Below are positions 51,106-61,340 of a stretch of DNA of 64,000 bases, piece by piece. The number at the start of each line of letters is the position of its first letter. Positions within the stretch are counted from its first letter, which is position 1. Source of the DNA: Gammaproteobacteria bacterium UBA2679 (GTDB lineage: Bacteria > Pseudomonadota > Gammaproteobacteria > Pseudomonadales > Oleiphilaceae); assembly GCA_002354735.1 (NCBI GenBank), contig DEMD01000004.1:1-64000 (forward strand), in the 5' to 3' direction. Made by a program: the position numbers and the translations under genes. The notes beneath the pieces were generated by a model. The model made no database searches. It worked only from the letters and a program-made list of their open reading frames with translations, and had not been told where the DNA came from.

Positions 51106-51415
51106 AAGTAAACCTGCTGTAGTTTTTTGATTATGGGTAGTGCAGGCGCAGAGTAACCCTTTTGGATGACAGGGTTCTGTACGTAGATTGGGCAGAGTTC
51201 ACATATCCGGAAATTCCGGATTACTGAAGTCCAGTCTCTCCCGGTGTCAGCACCACTTGCGGCAGGTGTCGCAGCCGTAAGGCAATCCTTGCGTACAGCT
51301 ATGCGGTCGCCGTCACTGGCTGTTGCACGGGGCGTACTGTATCGAAATCAATCTGAGCGGTATGCAGGCTTTCTCTGATAACCTTGTAGGTTAAAACTTA
51401 CACAGGAGAAAGCTT
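51106..51415. other. Gene-free stretch with a perfect palindrome
   Basis: No coding frame is supported. ATCCGGAAATTCCGGAT (51205-51221), a perfect 8-bp dyad around one base, looks like an operator for a dimeric regulator. A further dyad AACC-TTGTA-GGTT lies at 51380-51392, just before the next gene, with a five-base centre in place of the three-base centre of the repressor sites. The promoters of both flanking genes must be here, but I cannot place them with confidence. Confidence 0.4.
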
Positions 51416-51601
51416 ATGAAATGGTTCCACTGTCGGGAATGCCGCGAAGTCAACGTGCTGACGGGGTCGGAAGAGGTCTGCCCATCATGCGGATCGATAA
51501 GCGGTCACGTCGAGAGCAACGATAAGGTTATGGATCTGCTTGAAAAAGGTGTTTATTACAGCCTCGGCCCGAACGGAAAGCCGTTGAAACCAAAGAAATA
51601 G
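51416..51601 (+). CDS. Small zinc-ribbon protein
   Basis: 61 residues. HCRECREVNVL ... EEVCPSCGSISGH is a four-Cys zinc ribbon. The rest is polar and ends in a lysine-rich tail. AGGAG stands before the ATG. It is the last gene of the prophage, about 95 bases from the outer att site, a typical position for a gene expressed in the lysogen. Confidence 0.6.
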   Translation: MKWFHCRECREVNVLTGSEEVCPSCGSISGHVESNDKVMDLLEKGVYYSLGPNGKPLKPKK

Positions 51602-51695
51602 GCTGCGCAGATTTCAGCCAGCAGCGCGGAAATATTCCGAAACAGTATTCCGAAAATAATCTGAATACTGGAGAGGGCTTCGTAAGCACCTGAAA

Positions 51696-51749
51696 AATGG
51701 TGCCCAGACCCGGAATCGAACCAGGGACACGAGGATTTTCAATCCTCTG
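51696..51749. repeat. Outer attachment site inside tRNA-Phe
   Basis: 54 bases identical to 7331-7384. They form the 3' part of the intact tRNA-Phe gene plus two bases beyond its CCA end. The first mismatch at the tRNA 5' side is at 51750. Confidence 0.93.
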
Positions 51750-51773
51750 CTCTACCAACTGAGCTATCTGGGC
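51698..51773 (-). tRNA. tRNA-Phe (anticodon GAA)
   Basis: 76 bases with encoded CCA. On the minus strand it begins GCCCAGATAGCTCAGTTGG, has the anticodon loop TTGAAAA with anticodon GAA, and ends TCTGGGCACCA. Acceptor, D, anticodon and T stems all pair. Its 3' part is the attachment core of the prophage, which restores the full sequence on integration. Confidence 0.97.
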
Positions 51774-51861
51774 AAATCGTTTGAGCCTCTGGTGCTGCGC
51801 ATTTGCGCGGTATCAGCTGACTAACGATGGGGGCGTATTTAATCGCCTCGAGCGGCGGGTG

Positions 51862-52749
51862 TCAAGAGTCCGGTGTGGCTTTTAGGAAATTCAGCACATC
51901 GGCTAGTACTTTCGAGTCGCCAGCGTAGGGCCAGGCGAAGGCTGCAGCGAGATCGGTATGGTTCAGATCGTCATACAGCGCAGTGCGGTAGGGCACGCCT
52001 TCAGCCTCCAGTGCGCCAACCAGTCGACGCAGGTTGTGTTCACCAACCAGCTCATCCTGCAGGCCATAGGCCAACAGCATCGGCGGCTCGCTGCCGTCGA
52101 TATAATTGGTCACTTTCATTTCATAGTAGTCGGTGGTCGTCGAGAAGATTTTCTTGTAGGTCTCATCCTTGGGCTCGAAATCGTAAGGACCCGCCAGGCC
52201 GATCAGCCCCTTGAGTGGTGCCATTGAAGCATTGGCAGCGCTCAAATAGCTTTTGTCGGCCAGAAGCAGCGCGGCAATGTGCGCCCCGGAAGAGTGCCCC
52301 ATGAGCACGATATCTTTAGGGTCGCCCTGGTAGTCGCCGATGTTGGCCTGCACCCACGCCACCGCATCGGCGGCATCATGCATGAAAGCTGGAAACAGTA
52401 CCTCAGGATAGCGGCGGGTATCGGGTACCACCGCCACATATCCAGACTGGGCCAGTCGCGCACCAACGTAAGCATACTGCGAGCGGTTGCCGTTCTCCCA
52501 ACCGCCACCGTGAAAGAAGACCACAGTTTTCACCGTAGCCCCGGTCTTGAGCGCGTCAGCGGGTGGGCGATAGACGTCGAGAGCGAGGTCATGCTGCTTG
52601 TTGAACATGATGCCTCTTGTCACGTTCACATCGCTGAACAACAACGGAGTATTCACGATCGCGAATTTGGCACTGCTGCAACCAGCCAGGAACAGCGACA
52701 GGCTCGCCGTCTTGGCGAGGCTGCCAAGCCTGAAAATAGAAGACCGCAT
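51862..52749 (-). CDS. Lipoprotein esterase, alpha/beta hydrolase
   Basis: 295 residues. The N-terminus is a lipoprotein signal with LFLAGC (Cys about 24). The hydrolase domain has the oxyanion motif HGGGW (about 79-83), the nucleophile GHSSGA (about 150-155) and the late His in DDLNHTDL (about 264-271): the carboxylesterase/BD-FAE type. It would cut small esters at the membrane. It lies six bases behind acnA, so it may be co-transcribed. Confidence 0.85.
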   Translation of the reverse strand: MRSSIFRLGSLAKTASLSLFLAGCSSAKFAIVNTPLLFSDVNVTRGIMFNKQHDLALDVYRPPADALKTGATVKTVVFFHGGGWENGNRSQYAYVGARLAQSGYVAVVPDTRRYPEVLFPAFMHDAADAVAWVQANIGDYQGDPKDIVLMGHSSGAHIAALLLADKSYLSAANASMAPLKGLIGLAGPYDFEPKDETYKKIFSTTTDYYEMKVTNYIDGSEPPMLLAYGLQDELVGEHNLRRLVGALEAEGVPYRTALYDDLNHTDLAAAFAWPYAGDSKVLADVLNFLKATPDS

Positions 52750-52755
52750 AGTTGC

Positions 52756-55503
52756 CTACTGCGTCATGTCGCGAATCACGTAATGAAGGATGCCGCCATG
52801 ACGGAAGTAGGTCCATTCCGTCTCGGTGTCGATCCTGATATCCACCTTGAACGTGGTTTCCTTGCCGGATTCATCTGTCGCGGTCACATCGACTTCTTTC
52901 GGCGAGTCGCTCATCGAACTTATGGTGAAACGCTCCTTGCCAGTCAGCCCCAGCGATTCCGCTGACTCGCCAGATTTAAACTGCAGTGGAGCTACTCCGA
53001 AACCGACCAGGTTGGATCGGTGAATCCGCTCGTAGCTCTCGGCAATGACGGCTTTGACGCCAAGCAGCTGCGTGCCTTTGGCCGCCCAGTCACGACTTGA
53101 ACCAGTGCCGTACTCCTTGCCAGCCAGCACGAGCAGCGGTGTGTTGTCACGCTTGTAGCGTGTGGAGGCTTCGAAGATATCGACGACGTCTTCCGACGGC
53201 CAGTAGGTCGTCCAGCTGCCTTCTGTGCCAGGTGCAAGCTGATTGCGCAGTCGAACGTTTGCGAAGGTGCCACGCATCATCACTTCATGATTGCCGCGTC
53301 GGCTGCCAAGGCTGTTGAAGTCCGCAGGTAGCACTGACTGTTCCTGAAGATATTGACCAGCCGGGCTGTCAGGCCCGATTGCGCCTGCAGGTGAGATATG
53401 ATCGGTCGTGATCGAGTCGCCAACTTTCACCAGCACACGCGCGTCACGAATGGGCGCAAGCTCTGCGGGCTCAGGCCGCATGCCTTCGAAGTAGGGTGGT
53501 TTGCGCACATAGGTCGAGTCTGGCCATTCGTAGCGTTCAGTCGCTGCCACTTCGAGCTTCTGCCAGCTTTCGGTACCCTTGAACACGTCTGCATACTTGG
53601 TGTTGAAGGTGTCTGACGAGACAGTCGTGCGCACCAGCTCATCGATTTCCTCACGCTTCGGCCAGATGTCCTTCAGGTAAACCGGATTACCGTTGGTGTC
53701 TTCCCCCAGCGCGTCATTGTACAGGTCAACCTTCATCGAGCCGGCCAGTGCATAGGCGACAACGAGTGGCGGGGATGCGAGATAATTAGCGCGCACATCA
53801 GAGTGAATGCGGCCTTCGAAGTTGCGATTACCAGACAGTACGGCGGTAACGGTCAGATCCTTGGCCTTGATCGCCTCGCTGATGGCCTCTGGGAGCGGGC
53901 CTGAGTTGCCGATACAGGTCGTGCAACCAAAGCCGACGATATTGAAGCCGAGCTGCTGCAGGTCATCCAGTACGCCTGCCTGTTCGAGGTAGGCGGGCAC
54001 CACCTGGGAGCCAGGTGCGAGCGATGTCTTCACCCATGGCTTCGCCTTCAGGCCCAGACGGACCGCATTTCGAGCCACCAGGCCCGCAGCGATCATGACA
54101 TCAGGGTTCGATGTGTTGGTGCAGGAGGTAATGGCTGCAATCACGACATCGCCATGATTGAGCTCAAAACTCTTGTCATCCATTGAAACCGATGCCGCAG
54201 CGTCCACATCGGCCTTGTCGCCACTACGCTCGTCGAGGCTGCGTGACAGGTAGTCCTTGAAGGCTTGGCTGGCCTGGGTGAGTGCAATCCTGTCCTGAGG
54301 CCGCTTCGGCCCGGCAATACTAGGTACGACATCAGCGAGGTCGAGCTGCAGCGTATCCGAGAAAGAGTCCTTGTCCAGCGCAACTGCCGGCGCGAGATCT
54401 CCACCGATCTGCGGCTTGGATTCACTTGCGCTGTAACGCCATAGCCCCTGTGCCTTTGCATATTTCTCCACGATAGCGAGTTGCTGCGCGGAGCGGCCGG
54501 AGAGCTTCAGATACTGCATGGTTTGCTGGTCGATTGGGAAGATGCCGCAGGTGGCGCCATATTCAGGTGCCATATTGGCAATGGTCGCTCTGTCGGCCAG
54601 CGGCAGACTGTCGAGACCGTCGCCGAAGAACTCGACGAACTTCCCGACTACACCCTTCTTGCGCAGCATCTGCGTCACAGTAAGCACGAGGTCAGTGGCA
54701 GTCGCACCTTCTGGCAGCCTGCCGAACAGTTCGAAGCCGATAACCGCTGGGGCGACCATGGTGACTGGCTGACCGAGCATGGCGGCTTCGGCCTCCAAAC
54801 CGCCTACGCCCCAGCCGAGAATGCCCAGGCCATTGATCATGGTTGTGTGTGAATCGGTACCAACCAGCGTGTCAGGGTAGAGCAGGTTGCCGTCGTCTGA
54901 CTTGCTTTGCATCACCACCTGGCCAAGGTATTCGAGATTGACCTGGTGAACGATGCCTGTCCCCGGCGGCACCACCCGGAAGTTATCAAACGACAGCTGG
55001 CCCCAGCGCAGGAAGCGGTAGCGCTCTTCATTGCGCTGGAACTCGATTTTGGTGTTCAGATCGAGTGAATTCTTGGAGCCGAAGTAATCCACCATCACGC
55101 TATGATCGATAACCAGATCGACCGGTACCCGCGGGTTGATCTGCTTCGGATCTCCGCCAAGGTCGGCAACGGCATCGCGCATCGCAGCAAGATCCACGAC
55201 AGCAGGAACGCCGGTGAAATCCTGCAACACTACCCTGGAAGGAATGAACTGCACTGGAATATTGGCAAGATCCTGCGGTCCTGCTGTGGGTGACCAGCGG
55301 CACAGCGCCTCGATATCTGCATGGGTGATGGCTTGTCCATCTTCATTGCGCAGCAGATTCTCGATCAGGATTCGGACTGAAAATGGCAGCTTGCTGATGG
55401 CGAACTTGCTCTCGAGCACTTTGAGGTCGTGATAGCGATAGCCGACCCCGTCGACATCAAGCTGTTTGAGCGTATTGAAGGTGTTCGAGTCTGCGCTGGT
55501 CAT
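52756..55503 (-). CDS. acnA: Aconitate hydratase A
   Basis: 915 residues, near the usual 890-920 of the AcnA/IRP group. The iron-sulfur ligands are seen in AITSCTNTSNPDV and GFGCTTCIGNSG; the substrate-binding DSHTTMINGLGILGWGVGG and the C-terminal GSSRDWAAKG are also present. It interconverts citrate and isocitrate in the citric acid cycle. Nothing suggests damage. It is a host gene, transcribed towards the tRNA. Confidence 0.96.
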   Translation of the reverse strand: MTSADSNTFNTLKQLDVDGVGYRYHDLKVLESKFAISKLPFSVRILIENLLRNEDGQAITHADIEALCRWSPTAGPQDLANIPVQFIPSRVVLQDFTGVPAVVDLAAMRDAVADLGGDPKQINPRVPVDLVIDHSVMVDYFGSKNSLDLNTKIEFQRNEERYRFLRWGQLSFDNFRVVPPGTGIVHQVNLEYLGQVVMQSKSDDGNLLYPDTLVGTDSHTTMINGLGILGWGVGGLEAEAAMLGQPVTMVAPAVIGFELFGRLPEGATATDLVLTVTQMLRKKGVVGKFVEFFGDGLDSLPLADRATIANMAPEYGATCGIFPIDQQTMQYLKLSGRSAQQLAIVEKYAKAQGLWRYSASESKPQIGGDLAPAVALDKDSFSDTLQLDLADVVPSIAGPKRPQDRIALTQASQAFKDYLSRSLDERSGDKADVDAAASVSMDDKSFELNHGDVVIAAITSCTNTSNPDVMIAAGLVARNAVRLGLKAKPWVKTSLAPGSQVVPAYLEQAGVLDDLQQLGFNIVGFGCTTCIGNSGPLPEAISEAIKAKDLTVTAVLSGNRNFEGRIHSDVRANYLASPPLVVAYALAGSMKVDLYNDALGEDTNGNPVYLKDIWPKREEIDELVRTTVSSDTFNTKYADVFKGTESWQKLEVAATERYEWPDSTYVRKPPYFEGMRPEPAELAPIRDARVLVKVGDSITTDHISPAGAIGPDSPAGQYLQEQSVLPADFNSLGSRRGNHEVMMRGTFANVRLRNQLAPGTEGSWTTYWPSEDVVDIFEASTRYKRDNTPLLVLAGKEYGTGSSRDWAAKGTQLLGVKAVIAESYERIHRSNLVGFGVAPLQFKSGESAESLGLTGKERFTISSMSDSPKEVDVTATDESGKETTFKVDIRIDTETEWTYFRHGGILHYVIRDMTQ

Positions 55504-55678
55504 GCTGTAGCTCCGAGTCGCTGGATGAATGGCGGAAGTGTTATGTCTGTTACGAAAGATCCTGGCTGGCAGACTGAGAAGTCACTATGGACCGTATATT
55601 GCGTAATACGTCATTCAACATGACGAGGTATGCGCGGCGACAAGGTCACCGCGGTCTCATCAACCAAGGAGTAGTACT

Positions 55679-55837
55679 ATGGATATCATTCGCATCATTC
55701 TGTCTATCCTGTTGCCCCCACTGGGTGTTTTCCTGCAGGTCGGTATAGGCAAGCACTTCTGGATCAACATCATACTCACCATTCTCGGCTACATCCCAGG
55801 CATCGTTCACGCCGTCTGGATCATCGCGAAGCGCTAA
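55679..55837 (+). CDS. Pmp3/YqaE-like small membrane protein
   Basis: 52 residues: RIILSILLPPLGVFLQVGIG and INIILTILGYIPGIVHAVWII are the two membrane segments of the UPF0057/Pmp3 family, with the conserved PPLGV motif and the LGYIPGIVHA turn. Family members are small stress-linked inner-membrane proteins. AAGGAG stands a few bases before the ATG. It lies alone between acnA and yggX. Confidence 0.88.
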   Translation: MDIIRIILSILLPPLGVFLQVGIGKHFWINIILTILGYIPGIVHAVWIIAKR

Positions 55838-55872
55838 TGAATTTTGTCAGACTTACAAGCTGACTGGCTTGC

Positions 55873-56148
55873 TCAGGATTCGACAGGGGGCACGTAGCCC
55901 TCTGCAGTATCCACGCCCTCATTTGAAAAGAATTTTTGCATCTGCTCCTGAAGATACTTGCGGTTCTCAGGATCCATCAGGTTGAGATGTTTTTCGTTGA
56001 TAAGCAGCGTCTGATGCTGAAGCCATTCCAGCCAGGCTTTTAGCGAGACGTGCTCATATAGATCCTGACCGATTTTGCCGGGCATCGGCGGCTGGTCCAG
56101 ACCTGGCAATTCCTTCTGATACTTTCTACAGAACACTGTGCGCGTCAT
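55873..56148 (-). CDS. yggX: Iron-trafficking / oxidative protection protein YggX
   Basis: 91 residues, usual length. [41 protein letters not shown] and [18 protein letters not shown] are diagnostic. It protects iron-sulfur proteins and DNA from oxidative damage. The start overlaps the mutY stop by one base (TAATG), the known pairing of the two genes. Confidence 0.95.
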   Translation of the reverse strand: MTRTVFCRKYQKELPGLDQPPMPGKIGQDLYEHVSLKAWLEWLQHQTLLINEKHLNLMDPENRKYLQEQMQKFFSNEGVDTAEGYVPPVES

Positions 56149-57296
56149 TATGCGTTCTCCGTGAATAAGACCTGTTGCTCACCAGCAGAGAAGTCGAGCG
56201 ATAGCTGCCCGACGCCAGTTCTGGCGAAGGTTTTCAATAAAGTGGTGATTGGCGCTGGCAGGGCAAGCGAGTCGAGACCCCTCAACTCATGCCATTGATA
56301 AATGCCGTTGGCCAGTCCCTGAGGGTGTACGGTTCCGGCACCAGCTTCATCCACCGCAAGATACACCGGCGTCATCAGCAGCCGGTAGTGGGTAAAATCA
56401 TGTTGTATCGTGGAGCCGGTATAGCTGTCGAGTCCCGGATGCAATGGCAGCCCCAGTATGCGGGCGAAGGCATCGCCAGCGACTTCGAGCGGCGCATCTG
56501 GCTGTGTTTCAGGTAGCGACCATAACCCGCCCCAGATGCCGGTAGAGGGGCGCTTTTCCAGCAGAACCCGTCGTCGGTCATGGGCCACCAATACGAAGCG
56601 ATGGCGGATTGGTCGCACCTGCCGCGGTTTCGGTGCGGGAATGACATTTGTGAGACCCTTTGCACGTGCTATGCAGTCTGCCGCTACAGGACAACGCTCG
56701 CAGGCAGGCCTGCGACGGGTGCACAGGGTCGCCCCGATATCCATCATCGCCTGATTGTAGGCCGCGGTGGATGCTGTAGGGGTGAGGCTCGTGGCCAGCG
56801 ACCACAAGGATTTCTGCACGCCGCTTTGGCCTGGCCATTCCCGGATGCCTGCACAGCGGCAGAGCACGCGTTTGACATTGCCGTCGAGGATAACACCGAA
56901 GGAACCCTGGCCCAGCGACCGTATCGCGCCAGCGGTCGAGCGACCTATGCCGGGTAACTCCATCAGCGCTTCAAGTGACTCGGGCAGCGCACCTGTAGCA
57001 GATGCGTTCACGATGCCGGCGGCCTTGTGCAGATTTCTGGCCCGGGCATAATAGCCGAGGCCTGCCCAGTAAGGCATGACTTCAGCTTCTGTTGCGGCGG
57101 CCAGGCTGGCGATGTCGGGGAAGCGCTGCATGAAGCGCTCGAAGAAATATTTCACGCGCTCGACCTGGGTCTGTTGCAGCATGATTTCCGAGACCCATAC
57201 GCGGTAGGGTGTTCTCGGATTTTGCCAGGGCAGGTCATGGCGGCCATGTTCAGCTGCCCAGGCGAGTACGGCAGTGGCAAAGTCAGTCAAAGTCAT
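56148..57296 (-). CDS. mutY: A/G-specific adenine DNA glycosylase
   Basis: 382 residues. It has EIMLQQTQV with the catalytic Glu, the helix-hairpin-helix [15 protein letters not shown], the catalytic Asp in VILDGNVKR, the iron-sulfur set C-x6-C-x2-C-x5-C ([17 protein letters not shown]), and a C-terminal NUDIX-like domain that senses 8-oxoG. It removes adenine mispaired with 8-oxoguanine. The start at 57296 (MTLTDF) is preferred over an upstream in-frame codon. Confidence 0.95.
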   Translation of the reverse strand: MTLTDFATAVLAWAAEHGRHDLPWQNPRTPYRVWVSEIMLQQTQVERVKYFFERFMQRFPDIASLAAATEAEVMPYWAGLGYYARARNLHKAAGIVNASATGALPESLEALMELPGIGRSTAGAIRSLGQGSFGVILDGNVKRVLCRCAGIREWPGQSGVQKSLWSLATSLTPTASTAAYNQAMMDIGATLCTRRRPACERCPVAADCIARAKGLTNVIPAPKPRQVRPIRHRFVLVAHDRRRVLLEKRPSTGIWGGLWSLPETQPDAPLEVAGDAFARILGLPLHPGLDSYTGSTIQHDFTHYRLLMTPVYLAVDEAGAGTVHPQGLANGIYQWHELRGLDSLALPAPITTLLKTFARTGVGQLSLDFSAGEQQVLFTENA

Positions 57297-57360
57297 ATCC
57301 GGAAAAAAGTGTCGACGAAATAGAAACAATCAAAGCCAATACCTAGCAGAGTAACAGACC

Positions 57361-57855
57361 ATGGCAGTAAGCATCACCACTGAAATTCAAAGGGACTTCC
57401 GCATCGAGGCGCCCCTGGGCAAGGTCTTTGACATACTGGCCGACGTACCCAGCTCGGCTACATACTTTCCCAAGCTGGAGCAGCTGTCCGATCTCGGCAA
57501 CAATAGCTATCGCTGGGCGCTCAAGCGCATAGGCGTCGACAAACATTCCCTGCAGACCGTATACGCCTGCCGTTATATCAGTGATCGAAGCGCAGGAACC
57601 GTCCGCTGGGAGCCCCTTGAAGAGCCAGCGACCGGGGACGATAACAGCCTCGTAAAAGGTCAATGGACGCTCGAGGAGGAACGTGACGGTGCGGGGAATG
57701 AGGGTACGCGCTGTCGTTTCAGCAATACCGGTACTATCACATTGCCCCTGCCTGGGATCATGAAGCTTGCGGCCAGCCCGCTGGTGAAACATGAATTCAA
57801 CACGCTCATCGACGACTACATCGAAAATCTTCAGCAGGGCATACCGTCTAGTTGA
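57361..57855 (+). CDS. SRPBCC-fold protein
   Basis: 164 residues. [27 protein letters not shown] is the start of a polyketide cyclase/START-like (SRPBCC) domain, which forms a lipid or small-molecule pocket; the end has [16 protein letters not shown]. The ligand is unknown. It is divergent from mutY and 52 bases before hisB. Confidence 0.75.
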   Translation: MAVSITTEIQRDFRIEAPLGKVFDILADVPSSATYFPKLEQLSDLGNNSYRWALKRIGVDKHSLQTVYACRYISDRSAGTVRWEPLEEPATGDDNSLVKGQWTLEEERDGAGNEGTRCRFSNTGTITLPLPGIMKLAASPLVKHEFNTLIDDYIENLQQGIPSS

Positions 57856-57907
57856 GACAGGCGCCTTCAGGTATACTGCGGCGCATATATACAGCTGGAA
57901 TCGAAGT

Positions 57908-58552
57908 ATGTCCAAGACGCCCATGAACGACAGCAGCGGAGTTTCGACCACCTCCTTTGGCGAAGCCCGCACGGCCGAAGTGATCCGCAACACTAATGAA
58001 ACCCAGATCGCCTGTAGCATCAACCTCGATGGCACCGGAAAGGGCGACTTCGACACGGGTGTTCCGTTCCTCGAACACATGCTTGATCAGGTGGCACGGC
58101 ATGGCATGATCGATATTCGAATTCATGCCAAAGGCGACCTGCATATCGACGCGCACCATACCGTCGAAGACGTAGGTATCACGCTTGGACAGGCTTTCAC
58201 GAAAGCACTCGGTGACAAGACAGGCATTCGTCGATACGGCCATGCCTACGTGCCGCTCGACGAAGCGCTGTCACGGGTGGTGCTGGACTGCTCCGGTAGA
58301 CCAGGGCTAGAGATGGACGTCGAGTTCACTCGTGCGAGTATCGGTCAGTTCGATGTCGACCTGTTCTACGAATTCTTTCAGGGCTTCGTTAACCACGCTC
58401 TGGTATCACTGCATATCGACAATCTCAAAGGTCGTAATGCGCATCATCAGGCCGAAACGATATTCAAGGCCTTCGGCAGGGCGCTGAGAATGGCGATCGA
58501 GCCCGACCTGCGTATGGCGGGTATCATGCCATCCACGAAGGGGTGTCTGTAA
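57908..58552 (+). CDS. hisB: Imidazoleglycerol-phosphate dehydratase
   Basis: About 214 residues, a single-domain enzyme without the phosphatase part of the enterobacterial fusion. The metal-binding motifs are [26 protein letters not shown] and [19 protein letters not shown]. It makes imidazole acetol phosphate in histidine synthesis. A start at 57923 would shorten the N-terminus by five residues. It opens a hisB-hisH-hisA-hisF run. Confidence 0.96.
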   Translation: MSKTPMNDSSGVSTTSFGEARTAEVIRNTNETQIACSINLDGTGKGDFDTGVPFLEHMLDQVARHGMIDIRIHAKGDLHIDAHHTVEDVGITLGQAFTKALGDKTGIRRYGHAYVPLDEALSRVVLDCSGRPGLEMDVEFTRASIGQFDVDLFYEFFQGFVNHALVSLHIDNLKGRNAHHQAETIFKAFGRALRMAIEPDLRMAGIMPSTKGCL

Positions 58553-58556
58553 CACA

Positions 58557-59210
58557 ATGGCAGGTACGATCGGCGTTATCGACTATGGCATGGGCAATCT
58601 TCACAGTGTGGTCAAGGCGCTGCAACGGGTGTCGCCCGACAGCAAGGTCTCTTTGCTCACAGATCCAGAGCAGCTTGACGCAGCGGACCGGATTGTTCTC
58701 CCTGGCGTCGGCGCCATTCGCGACTGTATGGCTGAAATCCGCCATCTTTGCTTCGATGAGGCCATCAGGAACTGGTTGCCGCTCGGCAGGCCCATGCTTG
58801 GCGTTTGCGTTGGCATGCAGGTGTTGCTCGATCATAGTGACGAGAACGGTGGCGTGGAAGGTATGGGGCTGATCCCTGGTCGCCTGCACAAGTTTCCAGC
58901 ACGAATGCTCGAGAAGGGACTGAAGATTCCACACATGGGCTGGTCTGCAGTGTCCCAACTGGTGCAGTCAGATGAGATGGCTGCGCATCCACTGTTCGAA
59001 GGCATCGCTGATGGTACCCGATTCTACTTCGTGCACTCCTATTATGCCGATGTGAACGAAACGGAGGCGGTCTGCGCGACGGCCTCCTATGAGGTGGATG
59101 TCACCGCAGCATTGGCGAGAGATAATATTTTCGCCACCCAGTTCCACCCCGAGAAAAGTCATGACGCCGGTCTGAAGTTGCTGCAGAACTTTTCACGCTG
59201 GTCTTGCTGA
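58557..59210 (+). CDS. hisH: Imidazole glycerol phosphate synthase, glutaminase subunit
   Basis: 217 residues. The class I glutamine amidotransferase triad is visible: Cys84 in MLGVCVGMQ, and His and Glu in TQFHPEKSHD. It supplies ammonia to HisF. It begins four bases after hisB. Confidence 0.96.
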   Translation: MAGTIGVIDYGMGNLHSVVKALQRVSPDSKVSLLTDPEQLDAADRIVLPGVGAIRDCMAEIRHLCFDEAIRNWLPLGRPMLGVCVGMQVLLDHSDENGGVEGMGLIPGRLHKFPARMLEKGLKIPHMGWSAVSQLVQSDEMAAHPLFEGIADGTRFYFVHSYYADVNETEAVCATASYEVDVTAALARDNIFATQFHPEKSHDAGLKLLQNFSRWSC

Positions 59211-59267
59211 CCAGTCTGCGCCTTATCCAGATCTGCATATCGAATTCATTTATCAGAGGTCACACTC

Positions 59268-60035
59268 ATGTTAGTCATCCCGGCAATCGACCTGAAAGAT
59301 GGTCAATGCGTGCGCCTGCGTCAGGGTCGTATGGACGAATCCACGGTTTTCTCTACCGATCCACTCAAGGTCGCTGCGCGATGGATCGATGCCGGTGCGC
59401 GCCGCATCCACCTCGTCGATCTGAACGGGGCTTTTGCTGGTGAGCCGGTCAATGGCGGCATCGTGAGGGATATCGTGCAGGAATATCCTGATCTCGAATC
59501 GCAGATCGGTGGTGGTATTCGTGATCTCAAGACAGTCGAGCACTATCTCAATCTGGGTGTCGACTATGTGATCATTGGTACAATGGCCGTAAAGAATCCT
59601 GATTTCGTTCGTGAAGCCTGCCAGGCCTTTCCCGGCAAGATCATTGTCGGCATCGATGCCAAAGACGGCTGGGTTGCTGTCGAAGGCTGGGCTGAAGTCA
59701 GCAACGTCAGGGCTGAGACATTGGCCAAAGCCTTTGCGGACTCCGGCGTGAATAGCATCATCTACACCGATATCGACCGCGACGGCATGATGCAGGGCGT
59801 GAATGTTGCGGCCACGGAAGCATTGGCTGGTGCCTGTGAACTGCCGATCATTGCTTCAGGCGGCATCACCTCAATGGAAGATATCGTGCGTCTGCAGTCA
59901 GCCTGTCTGCGCGGCACCAAGAGCGGGAAGGGCGGCATCGTAGGCGCGATTTCAGGCCGGGCGATCTATGAAGGTACGCTGGACTTCGCTGAAGCGCAGG
60001 CCTATTGCGACCGTATGCGCGAAGAGCACGGCTGA
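59268..60035 (+). CDS. hisA: ProFAR isomerase
   Basis: 255 residues. [18 protein letters not shown] carries the first catalytic Asp, [13 protein letters not shown] the second, with GGGIRD and SGGITSMED phosphate-binding loops of the beta/alpha barrel. An insertion near residues 225-235 ([13 protein letters not shown]) lengthens the usual 245 residues slightly, as in some Pseudomonas proteins. Confidence 0.96.
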   Translation: MLVIPAIDLKDGQCVRLRQGRMDESTVFSTDPLKVAARWIDAGARRIHLVDLNGAFAGEPVNGGIVRDIVQEYPDLESQIGGGIRDLKTVEHYLNLGVDYVIIGTMAVKNPDFVREACQAFPGKIIVGIDAKDGWVAVEGWAEVSNVRAETLAKAFADSGVNSIIYTDIDRDGMMQGVNVAATEALAGACELPIIASGGITSMEDIVRLQSACLRGTKSGKGGIVGAISGRAIYEGTLDFAEAQAYCDRMREEHG

Positions 60036-60049
60036 GAGAGGACGTCCTG

Positions 60050-60823
60050 ATGGGACTCGCAAAGCGTATTATTCCCTGTCTCGATGTCGACAATGGTCGC
60101 GTCGTGAAAGGTGTGAAGTTCGAAGGCATACGTGACGCCGGGGATCCGGTCGAGATTGCACGGCGTTATAACGAAGAAGGTGCTGACGAGATCACTTTCC
60201 TCGACATTACCGCGAGCCATGAAGACCGCGACACGACCTATCACATTGTCGAGCGCATGGCTGGCAGTGTGTTTATCCCGCTAACGGTTGGCGGCGGCGT
60301 ACGCAAGCTCATGGATATCCGGAACCTGCTGAATGCCGGTGCGGACAAAGTGAGTATCAATACCGCGGCGGTCTTCAATCCCGAATTCGTATCGGAGGCG
60401 TCCCAGCGCTTTGGCAGCCAGTGTATCGTGGTTGCTATCGACGCGAAACAGGTCTCCCAACCAGGGGAGGCGCCGCGCTGGGAGATTTTCACACATGGCG
60501 GTCGCAAGCCGACCGGTCTGGACGCCATAGAGTGGTCTCGGAAGATGGTGGGGCTGGGTGCGGGTGAAATACTGCTCACCAGTATGGACCGTGACGGTAC
60601 CCGCGATGGCTTCGATCTTGCCCTGACGCGGGCAGTGAGTGAAGCCGTCAGTGTGCCCGTTATCGCTTCGGGTGGTGTGGGCAAACTGCAGCATCTCGCT
60701 GATGGAGTCATCGACGGACGAGCCGATGCCGTATTGGCTGCAAGCATCTTTCACTTTGCCGAGTACAGCATTGACGAAGCCAAGCGGTACATGGCAGAAC
60801 GCGGTATAGAAATGCGTCTGTAA
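60050..60823 (+). CDS. hisF: Imidazole glycerol phosphate synthase, cyclase subunit
   Basis: 257 residues. [19 protein letters not shown] with the catalytic Asp, [15 protein letters not shown], and [15 protein letters not shown] with the second Asp. It joins with HisH. GAGAGGA stands before the ATG at 60050. Confidence 0.96.
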   Translation: MGLAKRIIPCLDVDNGRVVKGVKFEGIRDAGDPVEIARRYNEEGADEITFLDITASHEDRDTTYHIVERMAGSVFIPLTVGGGVRKLMDIRNLLNAGADKVSINTAAVFNPEFVSEASQRFGSQCIVVAIDAKQVSQPGEAPRWEIFTHGGRKPTGLDAIEWSRKMVGLGAGEILLTSMDRDGTRDGFDLALTRAVSEAVSVPVIASGGVGKLQHLADGVIDGRADAVLAASIFHFAEYSIDEAKRYMAERGIEMRL

Positions 60824-60842
60824 TTTTCAGAGGGCAGTGCAG

Positions 60843-61340
60843 ATGGTGGAAGTGGAGACGAGCGGGTTTCCCGGTTGTGCCAGATTGACACTGTCGCCAA
60901 ACAACGCGCTTGGCTGGCACAATAATGTCAGGATTATCGCGTGTCTGTCCGTCGTCTCGCTCATGACGGCGCTTTACCTCTTTTCCCTGGGTGCGACCCT
61001 GGTTCTGCTATTCACCGTGGCAGAGCTCTCACTATTCACCTACCTCACGTATAGAATCTGTCGGCGATGTGCGAGCCGGGAAATCATTGAGCTTTCGGAG
61101 AACGCGGTCACGCTCGAGCGTGGATACCGCCGACTCGAATTCCGCTGTTCAATGGAGAGAATGGCTACGCGTATCGAGGTGGAGCGCGATCGCTGGAAGA
61201 ACCTGCAGCTGTTTCTGGTCTGCCGTCAGGTGAGGGTGCCCATAGGTGCAGAGCTTAACGAAGCAGACAGAGAACATCTACTCAAACAGCTGCGTGCGCT
61301 GGTTGAGAGCTATCAGAATCGTTTTGCCATCCTGTCGTAG
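60843..61340 (+). CDS. DUF2244 integral membrane protein
   Basis: 165 residues. Two membrane segments (about 30-48 and 50-70) are followed by a cytoplasmic domain (about 75-165) with VTLERGYRRLEFRCSMERMATRIEVE, matching DUF2244. The start at 60843 is preferred over the GTG two codons upstream because AGAGGG is well spaced. It follows hisF by 19 bases. Its last 28 bases overlap the convergent deacetylase gene. Confidence 0.75.
   Translation: MVEVETSGFPGCARLTLSPNNALGWHNNVRIIACLSVVSLMTALYLFSLGATLVLLFTVAELSLFTYLTYRICRRCASREIIELSENAVTLERGYRRLEFRCSMERMATRIEVERDRWKNLQLFLVCRQVRVPIGAELNEADREHLLKQLRALVESYQNRFAILS

Larger units (their letters stand above)
7331..51749. mobile_element. Complete lambda-like (siphovirus-type) prophage in tRNA-Phe
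   Basis: The segment between the two 54-bp att copies is 44,365 bp long. It holds an integrase beside one end, a divergent repressor/Cro switch, replication, recombination, lysis, terminase, portal, protease-capsid, tail tube, tape measure and tail tip genes in the order usual for lambdoid siphoviruses. All recognised morphogenesis genes are uninterrupted, so the prophage is likely intact. The left element integrase and recombinase are outside these limits. Confidence 0.93.

Noticed and set aside
51380..51392. A sixth repressor operator (AACC...GGTT)
   Set aside because: The centre has five bases where the other sites have three, so the half sites would be on a different helical phase. It is noted only as a possible dyad.
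59268..60035. Extra stretch in hisA as a sign of damage
   Set aside because: The frame is intact, both catalytic Asp are present, and the added residues lie in a surface loop.
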